DNA from: Joyebacterum sp964521425
GTDB lineage: Bacteria; Joyebacterota; Joyebacteria; Joyebacterales; Joyebacteraceae
Reading direction: 5' to 3'
Assembly: GCA_964521425.1 (NCBI GenBank)
Contig: CAZFRO010000008.1
Span: 50,712-114,711, forward strand
Length of the DNA: 64,000 bases
Part shown: positions 25,323 to 34,122 of the stretch, one piece after another
How the letters are laid out: each line of letters starts with the position of its first letter
How positions within the stretch are numbered: the stretch's first letter is position 1
The notes under the pieces: model-generated
Database searches by the model: none
What the model saw: the letters and a program-made list of their open reading frames with translations, nothing else
Told to the model about the DNA's origin: nothing
Program-made: the position numbers and the translations under genes

Positions 25323-25949
25323 TTACGATACCTTCTCGAGCACCGTAGCCATCGCCTGCTCGGCAAGACGGTCCGCTCTTTCCACCATCTCATTCATGGC
25401 CGCCCGCGCTTCTTCCACGAACAGAGCGTGCCGCTCTGCCCGAATCCCTCCAAGATTGATGAGGACATTCAAGCGTGCCGCATGAACACCGGCTCGGCCA
25501 TTGAGCGCCGCCACTCCCGCGTCGGAAACGGCGTTCACGTTCCCCTTCTCGGCAACGGAGACAGACAGCTCAACAACCTCGACACATTTGCCCATCACGA
25601 CGAGGGGGACGCTGGCAGCGTCCACGAGGCTGTCCTGAAGCGCCGTCTTCCTTGCCGCCTTCTCGTCGTCGGTCTCCTTCGGAAGCTTCATCGCGGTCAT
25701 CACCTTGTCGAAGGCCGCCGCGTCTTCATCGATCAATTGGTTGAGCTCAAGGCGAAGCCGCTCCGTCTCCACGAGGACACGCTTGAGATCCTCTTCAACG
25801 TCCACGTACTTCTTCTTGCCAATCGTGAGATTGCAGACCATGGAACAGAGTGAGGCTCCGAGGGCGCCTGAGAGCGCAGCGACGCTGCCGCCACCTGGTG
25901 TCGGCGAATCTGAAGCAAGCTCTGCAAGGAACTCGTTTACTGCAGTCAT
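25323..25949 (-). CDS. Formiminotetrahydrofolate cyclodeaminase / methenyl-THF cyclohydrolase family
   Basis: 208 residues, an all-helical single-domain protein with the family opening SPTPGGGSVAALSGALGASL (about 15-34) followed by MVCNLTIGKKKY. The family removes ammonia from 5-formimino-THF to give 5,10-methenyl-THF, or hydrolyses methenyl-THF. Position 14 bases after ftcD and in the hut cluster makes cyclodeaminase the better reading. Together with ftcD it does the job of the bifunctional vertebrate FTCD. Confidence 0.88.
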   Translation of the reverse strand: MTAVNEFLAELASDSPTPGGGSVAALSGALGASLCSMVCNLTIGKKKYVDVEEDLKRVLVETERLRLELNQLIDEDAAAFDKVMTAMKLPKETDDEKAARKTALQDSLVDAASVPLVVMGKCVEVVELSVSVAEKGNVNAVSDAGVAALNGRAGVHAARLNVLINLGGIRAERHALFVEEARAAMNEMVERADRLAEQAMATVLEKVS

Positions 25950-25963
25950 CGGACCTCCAATGT

Positions 25964-26863
25964 CTACTTCTCGGAAAGACGGTTCTCCAAAATCAGGTCG
26001 CGATCGAAACTCTCGAGCCTCAGGAAGAAATCAGCGCAGTCAACGAGCGCATCGAGCGGTACCAGCCCGACTATCTCACTTCCTATGACCGGAACGCCAT
26101 ACCGCTCCGCCTCGCTCTTCACAAGCTCAAAGACCCGGAACAACGGCGTTCCCTTGTAGTGCACCATGTTCATCGATACCTGGACGATGCCGCGGTCTTT
26201 GATCTCGAATCCCATCGCCTTCACATACCTGAGGCCTCCGCCAGCGTGTCGTATGGACTTCGCTATCCGCTTGGCGATAGAGATATCGTCGGTTCCCAGG
26301 TTGATGTTGAACGCCACAAGGAACTGCCGCGCCCCGATCGCTATCGCGCCGGCCGTCGGGTGTATCTTGTTTGGACCGAAGTCCGGCTCCTTCGCAGGGT
26401 TCGTCCCGATCTCGTCTCTCAGACCCTCGAACTGGCCCCTTCTGACCTTCGCGAGATTCTGCCGCGTCGGACGAGTCGCCGCCTCCTCGTAGAGGAACAC
26501 GGGGATGTCGAGTTCGCTACCCACTCTCTCGCCCAGCTTCTTGGCAAGCTCGACGCACTCATCCATCGTGACCTCACTGACCGGCACGAACGGGCAGACG
26601 TCTGTCGCTCCCATGCGCGGATGTTCTCCATCGTGCTTCGTCAGGTCGATCAGATCGCGCGCCTTCTCTATTCCCTTGAACACGCCTTCCAGGACCACGT
26701 CGGGCTCGCCGATGATCGTGACGACCGCCCTGTTGTGATCCGCGTCCATCTCCTTGTCCAGAAGCCTCACTCCATCGATCGCCGTCATCGCTCCCACGAT
26801 CTGATCCAGGACCTCGGGACGTCGCCCCTCGCTGAAGTTGGGTACACACTCAACAAGCCTCAT
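25964..26863 (-). CDS. ftcD: Glutamate formimidoyltransferase
   Basis: 299 residues, the length of the free-standing transferase. The N-terminus RLVECVPNFSEGRRPEVLDQI is diagnostic, and HPRMGATDVCPFVPV (about 80-94) contains the conserved folate/formimino-glutamate site with His. It moves the formimino group from N-formimino-L-glutamate to tetrahydrofolate, releasing glutamate, in the FIGLU-transferase branch of histidine breakdown. Neighbours are hutI upstream and the cyclodeaminase downstream. Confidence 0.95.
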   Translation of the reverse strand: MRLVECVPNFSEGRRPEVLDQIVGAMTAIDGVRLLDKEMDADHNRAVVTIIGEPDVVLEGVFKGIEKARDLIDLTKHDGEHPRMGATDVCPFVPVSEVTMDECVELAKKLGERVGSELDIPVFLYEEAATRPTRQNLAKVRRGQFEGLRDEIGTNPAKEPDFGPNKIHPTAGAIAIGARQFLVAFNINLGTDDISIAKRIAKSIRHAGGGLRYVKAMGFEIKDRGIVQVSMNMVHYKGTPLFRVFELVKSEAERYGVPVIGSEIVGLVPLDALVDCADFFLRLESFDRDLILENRLSEK

Positions 26864-26915
26864 CGGTTACCTCCATCTCGAGGACACGCCGCCATGGGAG
26901 ACCAGTAGCCTCCTC

Positions 26916-28190
26916 CTAGACATTGTGCCCGCGTGTTGACACGACCGTGCCGCGTTTGACGACTGTCGCCGCCAGATTCACACCGTAATGATAGGGAATC
27001 GCCCTGTAGTCGTCCACGTCCCAGACCACCAGATCGCAGAGTTTGCCGACGGCCAGCGACCCCACACTCCTCTCCATACCCACGGCGCATGCCGCGTTGA
27101 TGGTGGCCGCCACCAGAACCTCTTCCGGAGTCATGCGCATGACCATCGAAGCCAGCGAGATTATGATCTGCATTGACTCCGTCATGGAACTCCCCGGGTT
27201 GCAGTCGGTGGCAAGCGCAATCGCGCCGCCCGCTTCGATGATGAACCTCGCACGAGCGAAGTCCCTCTTCCCAAGCGAGAGTGTCGTGCCCGGAAGGAGC
27301 ACGGCCACCACCCCACTGTCTACAATCGCCCTGAGTCCTTCGTCCGATGCACAGACGAGGTGGTCCGCCGAAACCGCGGAGAGCTCAGCCGCCAGCTCTG
27401 CCCCGCCGAAGGCGCTGAGCTCATCGGCGTGGATCTTCGAGGCCATTCCATGCTCCTGTGCCGCGGCGAGAATCGTCCGCGACTGCTCGACAGAAAAGAC
27501 GCCGCGCTCGCAGAATACGTCGCAGAAGCGCGCCAGCTTAGCGCGGGCCACAGCAGGTATCATCCGCCGGGTGAGCTCCGAAACGTATCCGTCGCGATTC
27601 TCTCGGTACTCGTCCGGGAACTCGTGAGCCCCGAGAAACGTCGGGACTACGTCTAGCGCGTGAAGCTCGGAGAGCCTGGCGATTACCTTGAGCATCTTGA
27701 GTTCAGCCTTGAGAGAGAGACCGTAGCCGCTCTTCACCTCGACCGTTGTCGTGCCGAACTCCATCATCCTGTCGAGCGTCTTAGCGCCTCGAGAGAAGAG
27801 CTCCTCCTCGGATGCCTGTCGCACGTCCCGCACGCTCGAGCGGATACCGCCTCCGGCCTCCGCTATGTCCTCGTAGCTCCGGCCCTCGACACGCATCGCG
27901 AACTCATTCTCCCGCGTCCGTGCGAAAACGGCATGCGTGTGTGGGTCAACAAGCCCCGGGGTCACCACACCCCCACCCGCATCGAGCTTGACGGTCTCGG
28001 GACCGGTCGAGACGGCCTTCAGGACCTCGCTCTCGGACCCCACGGCCACAATGCGACCGCCCAAGGCCGCAACAGCGCCCGATTCCTGGACCCCCAGTTC
28101 ACTCATCGCCCCACCCGTCCGCGGAGCGTCGGATCCTCGCACGGTGACGAGCTGACCGATGTTCGTGACGAGAAGGCTTGCCTCCAGCAT
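26916..28190 (-). CDS. hutI: Imidazolonepropionase
   Basis: 424 residues from the ATG at 28190 (GGGAG at five bases); the in-frame ATG at 28295 would add 35 basic, unrelated residues lying over hutU. An amidohydrolase fold with metal motif DPHTHAVF, the typical RTRENEFAMRVEGRSYEDIAEAGGGI region (split here only for quoting) and ALATDCNPGSS near the end. It hydrolyses 4-imidazolone-5-propanoate to N-formimino-L-glutamate. It lies 13 bases after hutU. Confidence 0.95.
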   Translation of the reverse strand: MLEASLLVTNIGQLVTVRGSDAPRTGGAMSELGVQESGAVAALGGRIVAVGSESEVLKAVSTGPETVKLDAGGGVVTPGLVDPHTHAVFARTRENEFAMRVEGRSYEDIAEAGGGIRSSVRDVRQASEEELFSRGAKTLDRMMEFGTTTVEVKSGYGLSLKAELKMLKVIARLSELHALDVVPTFLGAHEFPDEYRENRDGYVSELTRRMIPAVARAKLARFCDVFCERGVFSVEQSRTILAAAQEHGMASKIHADELSAFGGAELAAELSAVSADHLVCASDEGLRAIVDSGVVAVLLPGTTLSLGKRDFARARFIIEAGGAIALATDCNPGSSMTESMQIIISLASMVMRMTPEEVLVAATINAACAVGMERSVGSLAVGKLCDLVVWDVDDYRAIPYHYGVNLAATVVKRGTVVSTRGHNV

Positions 28191-28203
28191 GAGAACTCCC
28201 TCG

Positions 28204-29871
28204 CTATGCGTTCTCGCGCATCGGGATCTTGATCCCATTGTCCTGTGCGAACTTGATCGCCTCATCGTATCCGGCGTCCGCGTGTCTGATGACACCCATT
28301 CCAGGATCTGTCGTAAGGACTCTCTCGAGCCGCCGGGCCGCCTCGGGCGTACCGTCGGCGACTATGACCATCCCGGCGTGAAGCGACTTGCCTATGCCGA
28401 CACCGCCACCGTGATGGAACGATATCCACGTTGCCCCGCCGACCGCATTGACAAGCGCGTTGAGAATCGGCCAGTCCGCGATCGCGTCGCTCCCGTCCTT
28501 CATGGCCTCGGTCTCACGATAGGGCGAGGCCACGGAACCACTGTCCAGATGATCACGTCCGATCACGATCGGCGCGCTTATCTCACCGGACGCGACCATG
28601 TCATTGATGATCCGCCCGAAGCGTGCTCTCTCCCCGTATCCGAGCCAACAGATGCGGGACGGGAGACCCTGGAACGTGACTCTCTCGCGCGCGAGCTTGA
28701 TCCAGCGCACGAGAGCCTCATCCTCGGCGAACTCCTTCACAATCACATCATCGGTCTTGTAGATATCCTCAGGGTCACCGGAGAGCGCCACCCAACGGAA
28801 TGGACCCTTCCCCGTGCAGAAGAGCGGACGGATGTAGGCGGGCACGAAGCCGGGGAAGTCGAACGCGTTCTCAACGCCCGCTGACATGGCCTGTCCCCTC
28901 AGGTTATTCCCGTAGTCGAACGCCACAGCACCTTGTTCCTGCATCGTGAGAATCGCTCTCACGTGCACGGCCATCGACTCCATCGAGAGTTCGACATACC
29001 GCTCTGGCTCGCTCTCCCTTAGGCCCAGCGCCTTATCAAGCGTCATTCCACCGGGAACGTAGCCGTTCAGGGAATCGTGAGCCGACGTCTGGTCGGTGAC
29101 AACATCGGGTGTCACACCACGCCGCACGAGTTCGGGGAGCACGTCCGCACAGTTGCCCACCAAGCCGATCGAGAGCGGCTCACGCGCGGCGACCGCGGCG
29201 TCGACGAGCCTCAGAGCCTCGTCGAGATCGTCCGTCATGCGATCGCAGTAGTCGCTGTTGATGCGCTTCTCTATCCGCTTGGCGTCGACCTCGATGTCCA
29301 GGCAGACTCCGCCGTTCATGGTCACCGCAAGAGGCTGAGCCCCTCCCATTCCTCCCATACCGCCGGTGAGAACGAACCGTCCGGCGAGATCGCTATCGAA
29401 GTGCTGCCTCGCGAGTTCGGCCAGCGTCTCGTATGTGCCCTGGAGAATCCCCTGGGTACCGATGTAGATCCAGCTCCCGGCCGTCATCTGCCCGTACATG
29501 ATGAGCCCCTGGCGCTCCAACTCACGAAACTTCTCCCACGTCGCCCAATCACCGACCAGGTTCGAGTTCGCGATGAGCACTCTGGGAGCGTCCTCGTGCG
29601 TCTTGAAGACCCCGACCGGTCTACCCGACTGGACAAGCAGGGTCTCGTCGGATTCGAGCCCACGCAGGCTCCGCACGATAGCATCGTACGCGTCCCAGCT
29701 TCTGACCGCCTTCCCGCTACCCCCGTAGACGACGAGTTCGTCCGGATTCTCAGCCACCTCAGGATCGAGGTTGTTCATGAGCATCCGCATCGCGGCCTCC
29801 TGCATCCACCCTTTGCAGGAGAGCGTGGACCCACGCGGCGCCCTTATACCTGGTCTCGCATTCCCACTCAT
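28204..29871 (-). CDS. hutU: Urocanate hydratase
   Basis: 555 residues, full length. Family marks include MRMLMNNLDPEVAENPDELV, an NAD-binding glycine-rich stretch (TGGMGGMGGAQPLAVTMNGG, about 159-178) and YGNNLRGQA. It adds water to urocanate to form 4-imidazolone-5-propanoate using NAD as an electrophile. Its start overlaps the stop of the upstream helicase gene by four bases. The first enzyme, histidine ammonia-lyase (HutH), is not encoded in this window. Confidence 0.97.
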   Translation of the reverse strand: MSGNARPGIRAPRGSTLSCKGWMQEAAMRMLMNNLDPEVAENPDELVVYGGSGKAVRSWDAYDAIVRSLRGLESDETLLVQSGRPVGVFKTHEDAPRVLIANSNLVGDWATWEKFRELERQGLIMYGQMTAGSWIYIGTQGILQGTYETLAELARQHFDSDLAGRFVLTGGMGGMGGAQPLAVTMNGGVCLDIEVDAKRIEKRINSDYCDRMTDDLDEALRLVDAAVAAREPLSIGLVGNCADVLPELVRRGVTPDVVTDQTSAHDSLNGYVPGGMTLDKALGLRESEPERYVELSMESMAVHVRAILTMQEQGAVAFDYGNNLRGQAMSAGVENAFDFPGFVPAYIRPLFCTGKGPFRWVALSGDPEDIYKTDDVIVKEFAEDEALVRWIKLARERVTFQGLPSRICWLGYGERARFGRIINDMVASGEISAPIVIGRDHLDSGSVASPYRETEAMKDGSDAIADWPILNALVNAVGGATWISFHHGGGVGIGKSLHAGMVIVADGTPEAARRLERVLTTDPGMGVIRHADAGYDEAIKFAQDNGIKIPMRENA

Positions 29872-32741
29872 GACCGATTCCCTTCAGCTGGTTCAATGCA
29901 GGCGTGCAGTCCCTCGAGTTCAAACAGAAGCTCCGACTCGCTGTTCGCGACTACGACGCGCGTGGGAAGCTGATCCAGGAGCCGTGGACCGTAGGACTTG
30001 CTGTCAAGTCTGCTATCGAGAAACACGACCGCCCCGGTGTCGGTCGTCGAGCGGACCAGGCGTCCGAAACCCTGCCTGAGACCTATCGCCGTCCGGGGTA
30101 CCATGTACTTGTCGAATGAACGTTCGCCGTTCTGTTCGTATCGCTCGCAATGTACCTGCACGACCGGATCGGACGGAACCGGGAAGGGGAGTTTGACGAT
30201 GACCAGGAGTTCCAGCGAACGGCCGGGCACATCGACTCCCTCCCAGAAACTGCTCGTGGCAAGGAGAACGGAGTCTGTAACCCGCGCAAACTCGTTCAGG
30301 AGCGCGGAGGGCGCCCCACCGTGGCCCTGGGCCAGGATCAACTTGCCGGACCCTGCCATCCTTTCCCGCACTCCCTCAAAGACGGCATTGAGCGCCGCCC
30401 TCGATGTGAAAAGGACTAGAGTGCCGCCAATGGCCGGCCTGGACAGCTTGGCGACGAGATCACTGACAACATGATTGAAGCCGGGAGACGACGGCGGCTT
30501 CAGGTAGCCTGCCACCACGGCCAGCGCCTGCGCATCGTAGTCGTACGGGCTCCCGACATCGAGTGTCAACACCTTCCAGTCGGGAAGCTGGTCCAGTCCA
30601 AGCCTCTCGAACAGGAAATCGAACGACCCATCTACCGTGAGGGTCGCCGATGTCATGATCAGCGATTCCACCTTCGAGTACAGGAAGTCGCCCATCTTCT
30701 CGGCGACACTCACCGGCGCACACCGGAGTTCGCACTCAAGGTGATCCCTGAACGACCGGACCTCAAGCCAGAACACGCTCTCGAGATCCTCTGCTCCGGC
30801 AACATAGCTGAGATCGTCGGCCAATCCACCGACGCGGGCGGCCTCGAACTCCAGGCTCTGAAAGATGGAGTCGGACCGCTCCAGACCGGAGTCGGCGATG
30901 AGATCTCCCAGTTGAGCGATCGAGGTGCTAACGCGGGCAAGCGCCGACGTCGCCAGGGCGAGTTCCTCCGGGACGACATCGGCGACCGAACTCTCGGGCC
31001 GGTATCGCAGCTTGCCGTACTCGACTGCCCTCCCCGCGTTGAGTCTGACATGCTCTGTCGACAGGATCTTGAAGAAGAGCTCCACGGATCGCCGAGCTTC
31101 CTCCACCTCATCTCTCAGACGCTCTGCCGCCGTTCTCACTGCCCCGAGCATTCCACCATCGTCCTGTCCCGAGAGCTCCGTCAAGGTGTCGACCACGATG
31201 CCGGTGTCCACTCCGTCGCTCCGGTAGACTCCATCGAGTACGGTCCGTACTCTCCAGACGTTCACTCGTCGCCCGAGGTGCTCGGTGGCGACACGCTCGA
31301 GATTGTGGGCCTCGTCGCAGATGAGATACGAGTACTCACCCAGAACTCTGTTGTCGGTCTCGATGTCACTGAAGAGAAGTGAGTGGTTGATGATGACGAT
31401 GTGCGCAGCCTGCGACGCTCGCCGCGCCTGCATGAGATAGCACTCTTCGTTCTTCGCACACTTCTGGCCCATGCACGGCCCGCCGTCGGCGGAGACCTTG
31501 CTCCAAAGATAGCCATAGCGTCTGACGGGAACCGCCTCGCTGACGTCGCCCGAGCGCGTCTCGGCCTCCCAGAGAACGAGCGGCAGAAGAACCGAGCGCT
31601 CCTGCGGTGAGAGGCTACGCTCGGAGAGCTCTGTCCACCTCCGCCGGCAGAGGTAGTTCCCCCGCCCCTTGAGAAGCGAGACGCTGAATCTGAGATCAAG
31701 CGCGTCCTCAAGAAAGGGAACGTCCTTATTGAAGAGCTGCTCCTGGAGGTTCTTCGTGTTCGTCGAGATGATGACACGCTCGCCGCTCATCACGGCGAAG
31801 TGCGCCGCCGGAACCAGATAGGCCAGCGACTTCCCGACTCCCGTCCCCGCCTCGACAATGAGATCGACGCCGCTGTTGAATGAGTCGCCGACCGCCCGCA
31901 TCATCTCCAGCTGTTCGCTGCGCTCCTCGAATCCGGGGAGCTTCGATGCTATAGGACCGTTCTCGTCGAATGCCGCCTCGACGATGTCCAGATCTACCGT
32001 CAGCCGTTCCTCTCGCTCTGCCCTCGTGAACTCCATTCCACGAGCGATGTCGTAGCGGAGGAGCTCACCTTCCCGCTCTCCATGGTCCGGGACTGCGAAC
32101 GGATCGAGTCGTCCCTCGGATCGAACCTTGGCGGCGTCTATCAGGAGCCTCGTCTGGGGATCAGCGAAAGCCGACATCCGGCTCAGGATGGCAGAACCCA
32201 CCTGATCGAGGACATTGAGAAGAGCTACAAGAAGAAGAGCGGTGGCCGCGGCGTCGTCGGGGGCGCGGTGCGCCCTTGCGAGCTCAGTTCCGAAGAACGC
32301 CGCGAGCGTGGTGAGACGGTGATTGTTGAGTCTTGGAACAAGGGCGCGTCCGATGGTGAGCGTGTCGAACACCCCCGCACCTCCAACAAGAAACTCGGGC
32401 CTGTTGTCGGCAGCCTTCGCGAGAAAACCGAGGTCGAAGGGCGCGTTGTGCGCAACGAGGGGAGCGTCTCCCACGAACTTGATGAGATCGGGAAGCACAT
32501 CATCGATACAAGGGGCGTCAACCACATCCTCATCCGTGATGCCCGTGAGGTACACGATTTCCGAGGGAATGGGGATGCCTGGGTTGACAAGAGCCTCGAA
32601 TCGTCCGTCGATCTTCCCGTCCGTGATACGGATCGCACCGATCTCAATGATGCGATCCTGGTGCATATCAAGTCCGGTCGTCTCCAGATCTATCCCAACA
32701 AAAGTCCGGGGATATCCCTTCGGATCACTTCCCATCCTCAC
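29868..32741 (-). CDS. DinG-type helicase fused to a DnaQ-like 3'-5' exonuclease
   Basis: 957 residues. Residues about 13-175 form a DEDDh exonuclease domain (FVGIDLETTGLD, VAHNAPFDLGFL, HRAPDDAAATA). A superfamily 2 helicase of the DinG/XPD type follows: Walker A EAGTGVGKSLAY, a cysteine set for an iron-sulphur cluster (CRRRW, CMGQKCAKNEEC), DEAH box CDEAHNLE and C-terminal LATSSFWEGVDVPG and GRLVRS. The fused form is known from Firmicutes DinG, where the exonuclease is the active part. It probably acts in DNA repair or replication-transcription conflicts. It overlaps thiC and hutU by four bases each, so the operon is tight but functionally mixed. Confidence 0.92.
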   Translation of the reverse strand: MRMGSDPKGYPRTFVGIDLETTGLDMHQDRIIEIGAIRITDGKIDGRFEALVNPGIPIPSEIVYLTGITDEDVVDAPCIDDVLPDLIKFVGDAPLVAHNAPFDLGFLAKAADNRPEFLVGGAGVFDTLTIGRALVPRLNNHRLTTLAAFFGTELARAHRAPDDAAATALLLVALLNVLDQVGSAILSRMSAFADPQTRLLIDAAKVRSEGRLDPFAVPDHGEREGELLRYDIARGMEFTRAEREERLTVDLDIVEAAFDENGPIASKLPGFEERSEQLEMMRAVGDSFNSGVDLIVEAGTGVGKSLAYLVPAAHFAVMSGERVIISTNTKNLQEQLFNKDVPFLEDALDLRFSVSLLKGRGNYLCRRRWTELSERSLSPQERSVLLPLVLWEAETRSGDVSEAVPVRRYGYLWSKVSADGGPCMGQKCAKNEECYLMQARRASQAAHIVIINHSLLFSDIETDNRVLGEYSYLICDEAHNLERVATEHLGRRVNVWRVRTVLDGVYRSDGVDTGIVVDTLTELSGQDDGGMLGAVRTAAERLRDEVEEARRSVELFFKILSTEHVRLNAGRAVEYGKLRYRPESSVADVVPEELALATSALARVSTSIAQLGDLIADSGLERSDSIFQSLEFEAARVGGLADDLSYVAGAEDLESVFWLEVRSFRDHLECELRCAPVSVAEKMGDFLYSKVESLIMTSATLTVDGSFDFLFERLGLDQLPDWKVLTLDVGSPYDYDAQALAVVAGYLKPPSSPGFNHVVSDLVAKLSRPAIGGTLVLFTSRAALNAVFEGVRERMAGSGKLILAQGHGGAPSALLNEFARVTDSVLLATSSFWEGVDVPGRSLELLVIVKLPFPVPSDPVVQVHCERYEQNGERSFDKYMVPRTAIGLRQGFGRLVRSTTDTGAVVFLDSRLDSKSYGPRLLDQLPTRVVVANSESELLFELEGLHACIEPAEGNRS

Positions 32742-34027
32742 TCACCCTCCTTGTCCCGAACGTCGGTCATCTTCTTGACGGCGCAGAACTCCCCGCACAT
32801 GGAGCACAGCCTCTCATCGGAGGGAAGCGCCATGTCGCGTGAGGCCTTCGCCTTGTCCTTGTCCAGACAGAGATCCATCATTGTATCCCAGTCCAGCGCC
32901 TTGCGGGCAGCGGAGAACCTGTCGTCCCAGTCGCGCGCGCCGCGCACGCCCTTGGCTATGTCGGCCGCATGAGCCGCGAGACGGAACGTGTAGACGCCCT
33001 CCCGGACGTCGTTCACATCCGGAAGCCTGAGATGCTCGGCCGGGGTCACGTAGCAGAGAAAATCCGCGCCCGCCATCGCGATGACGGCGCCCCCGATCGC
33101 TGCCCCGATGTGGTCGTAGCCGGGTGCAATGTCGGTGACCAGCGGCCCGAGGACGTAGAATGGAGCCTCATTGCAGAGCGACTTCTCGAGTTCGACGGAC
33201 GATGCCACCAGGTTGAGCGGCACGTGGCCCGGACCCTCTACAATAGTCTGAACGCCCCTCTCCCGCGCTCTCTCCACGAGTTCGGAGATGACAGTGAGCT
33301 CGGCTATCTGCGCTGCGTCGTTAGCATCGGCGAGCGCGCCCGGTCTCAGGCCGTCGCCGAGACTGATCGTGGCATCGTACTTGGCCGTGATATCAAGGAG
33401 TTCGTCGTAGCGTTCGTAGAGCGGGTTCTCCTTGCCGTTCGCGGACATCCATTCCATCAGGAACGACCCACCGCGACTGACCACGTCCGCCAGTCTGCGC
33501 GACCGACGGCAGTGCTCGGCAACCTCTCTCGTAACGCCGCAGTGAACGGTGACGAAGTCGACACCATCCTTCAGGTGATCCTCGACTGCCCCGAGTATCT
33601 CATCACCGGTCATGTTGACCATGCCCGTCCCGGAGCGCCTCGCGCGGACGGCCGCCTGGTAGATCGGAACCGTCCCTACGGGCACCGGTGAGCGGTCCAC
33701 GACCGCCCTGCGGATCGCGTCGAGGTCGCCGCCGGTGGAAAGATCCATCACTGCGTCCGTACCGGCCTCCACGGCCGCGTCCACCTTTGCGAGTTCCTCG
33801 TTGATGTCCGATGCGTCCGTCGACGTCCCCAGGTTGGCGTTCACCTTCGTCCTGAGCCCCTTCCCCACACCAACGGGACGATGGGAGTTCGTGTTGTTCT
33901 TGAGTATGGCCACTCTGCCTGCCGCGACGTTGGCCATGAGTTCCTCGATCGGAACTCCCTCTTCACGTGCGACCGCTTCGAGCTCTGGTGTTGCTCGGCC
34001 CTTTCGGGCCTCATTCATCATCAGCAT
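32738..34027 (-). CDS. thiC: Phosphomethylpyrimidine synthase
   Basis: 429 residues from the ATG at 34027, chosen for the GGAGGGG just upstream; an in-frame start at 34108 is possible. This is the short bacterial/archaeal ThiC form without the long N-terminal extension. The C-terminal radical-SAM cluster motif is readable as CSMCGEFCAVKKM. Substrate-site segments such as GTVPIYQA and VEGPGHVPLNL are present. It converts 5-aminoimidazole ribotide to HMP phosphate for thiamine. No THI-box (TPP) riboswitch is seen between ligA and thiC. Confidence 0.95.
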   Translation of the reverse strand: MLMMNEARKGRATPELEAVAREEGVPIEELMANVAAGRVAILKNNTNSHRPVGVGKGLRTKVNANLGTSTDASDINEELAKVDAAVEAGTDAVMDLSTGGDLDAIRRAVVDRSPVPVGTVPIYQAAVRARRSGTGMVNMTGDEILGAVEDHLKDGVDFVTVHCGVTREVAEHCRRSRRLADVVSRGGSFLMEWMSANGKENPLYERYDELLDITAKYDATISLGDGLRPGALADANDAAQIAELTVISELVERARERGVQTIVEGPGHVPLNLVASSVELEKSLCNEAPFYVLGPLVTDIAPGYDHIGAAIGGAVIAMAGADFLCYVTPAEHLRLPDVNDVREGVYTFRLAAHAADIAKGVRGARDWDDRFSAARKALDWDTMMDLCLDKDKAKASRDMALPSDERLCSMCGEFCAVKKMTDVRDKEGE

Positions 34028-34122
34028 GATCCGCCCCTCCCCCTCGTGTTTTGTCTCCGCAGCTGTCGGTTCAACCGCCATCAGTTCATCGGGACACGAT
34101 GCCCCCACGAACCACGCTACGC

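Noticed and set aside
34028..34122. TPP riboswitch before thiC
   Set aside because: The gap between ligA and thiC is under 100 bases and shows neither the CTGAGA core nor the second conserved THI-box half.
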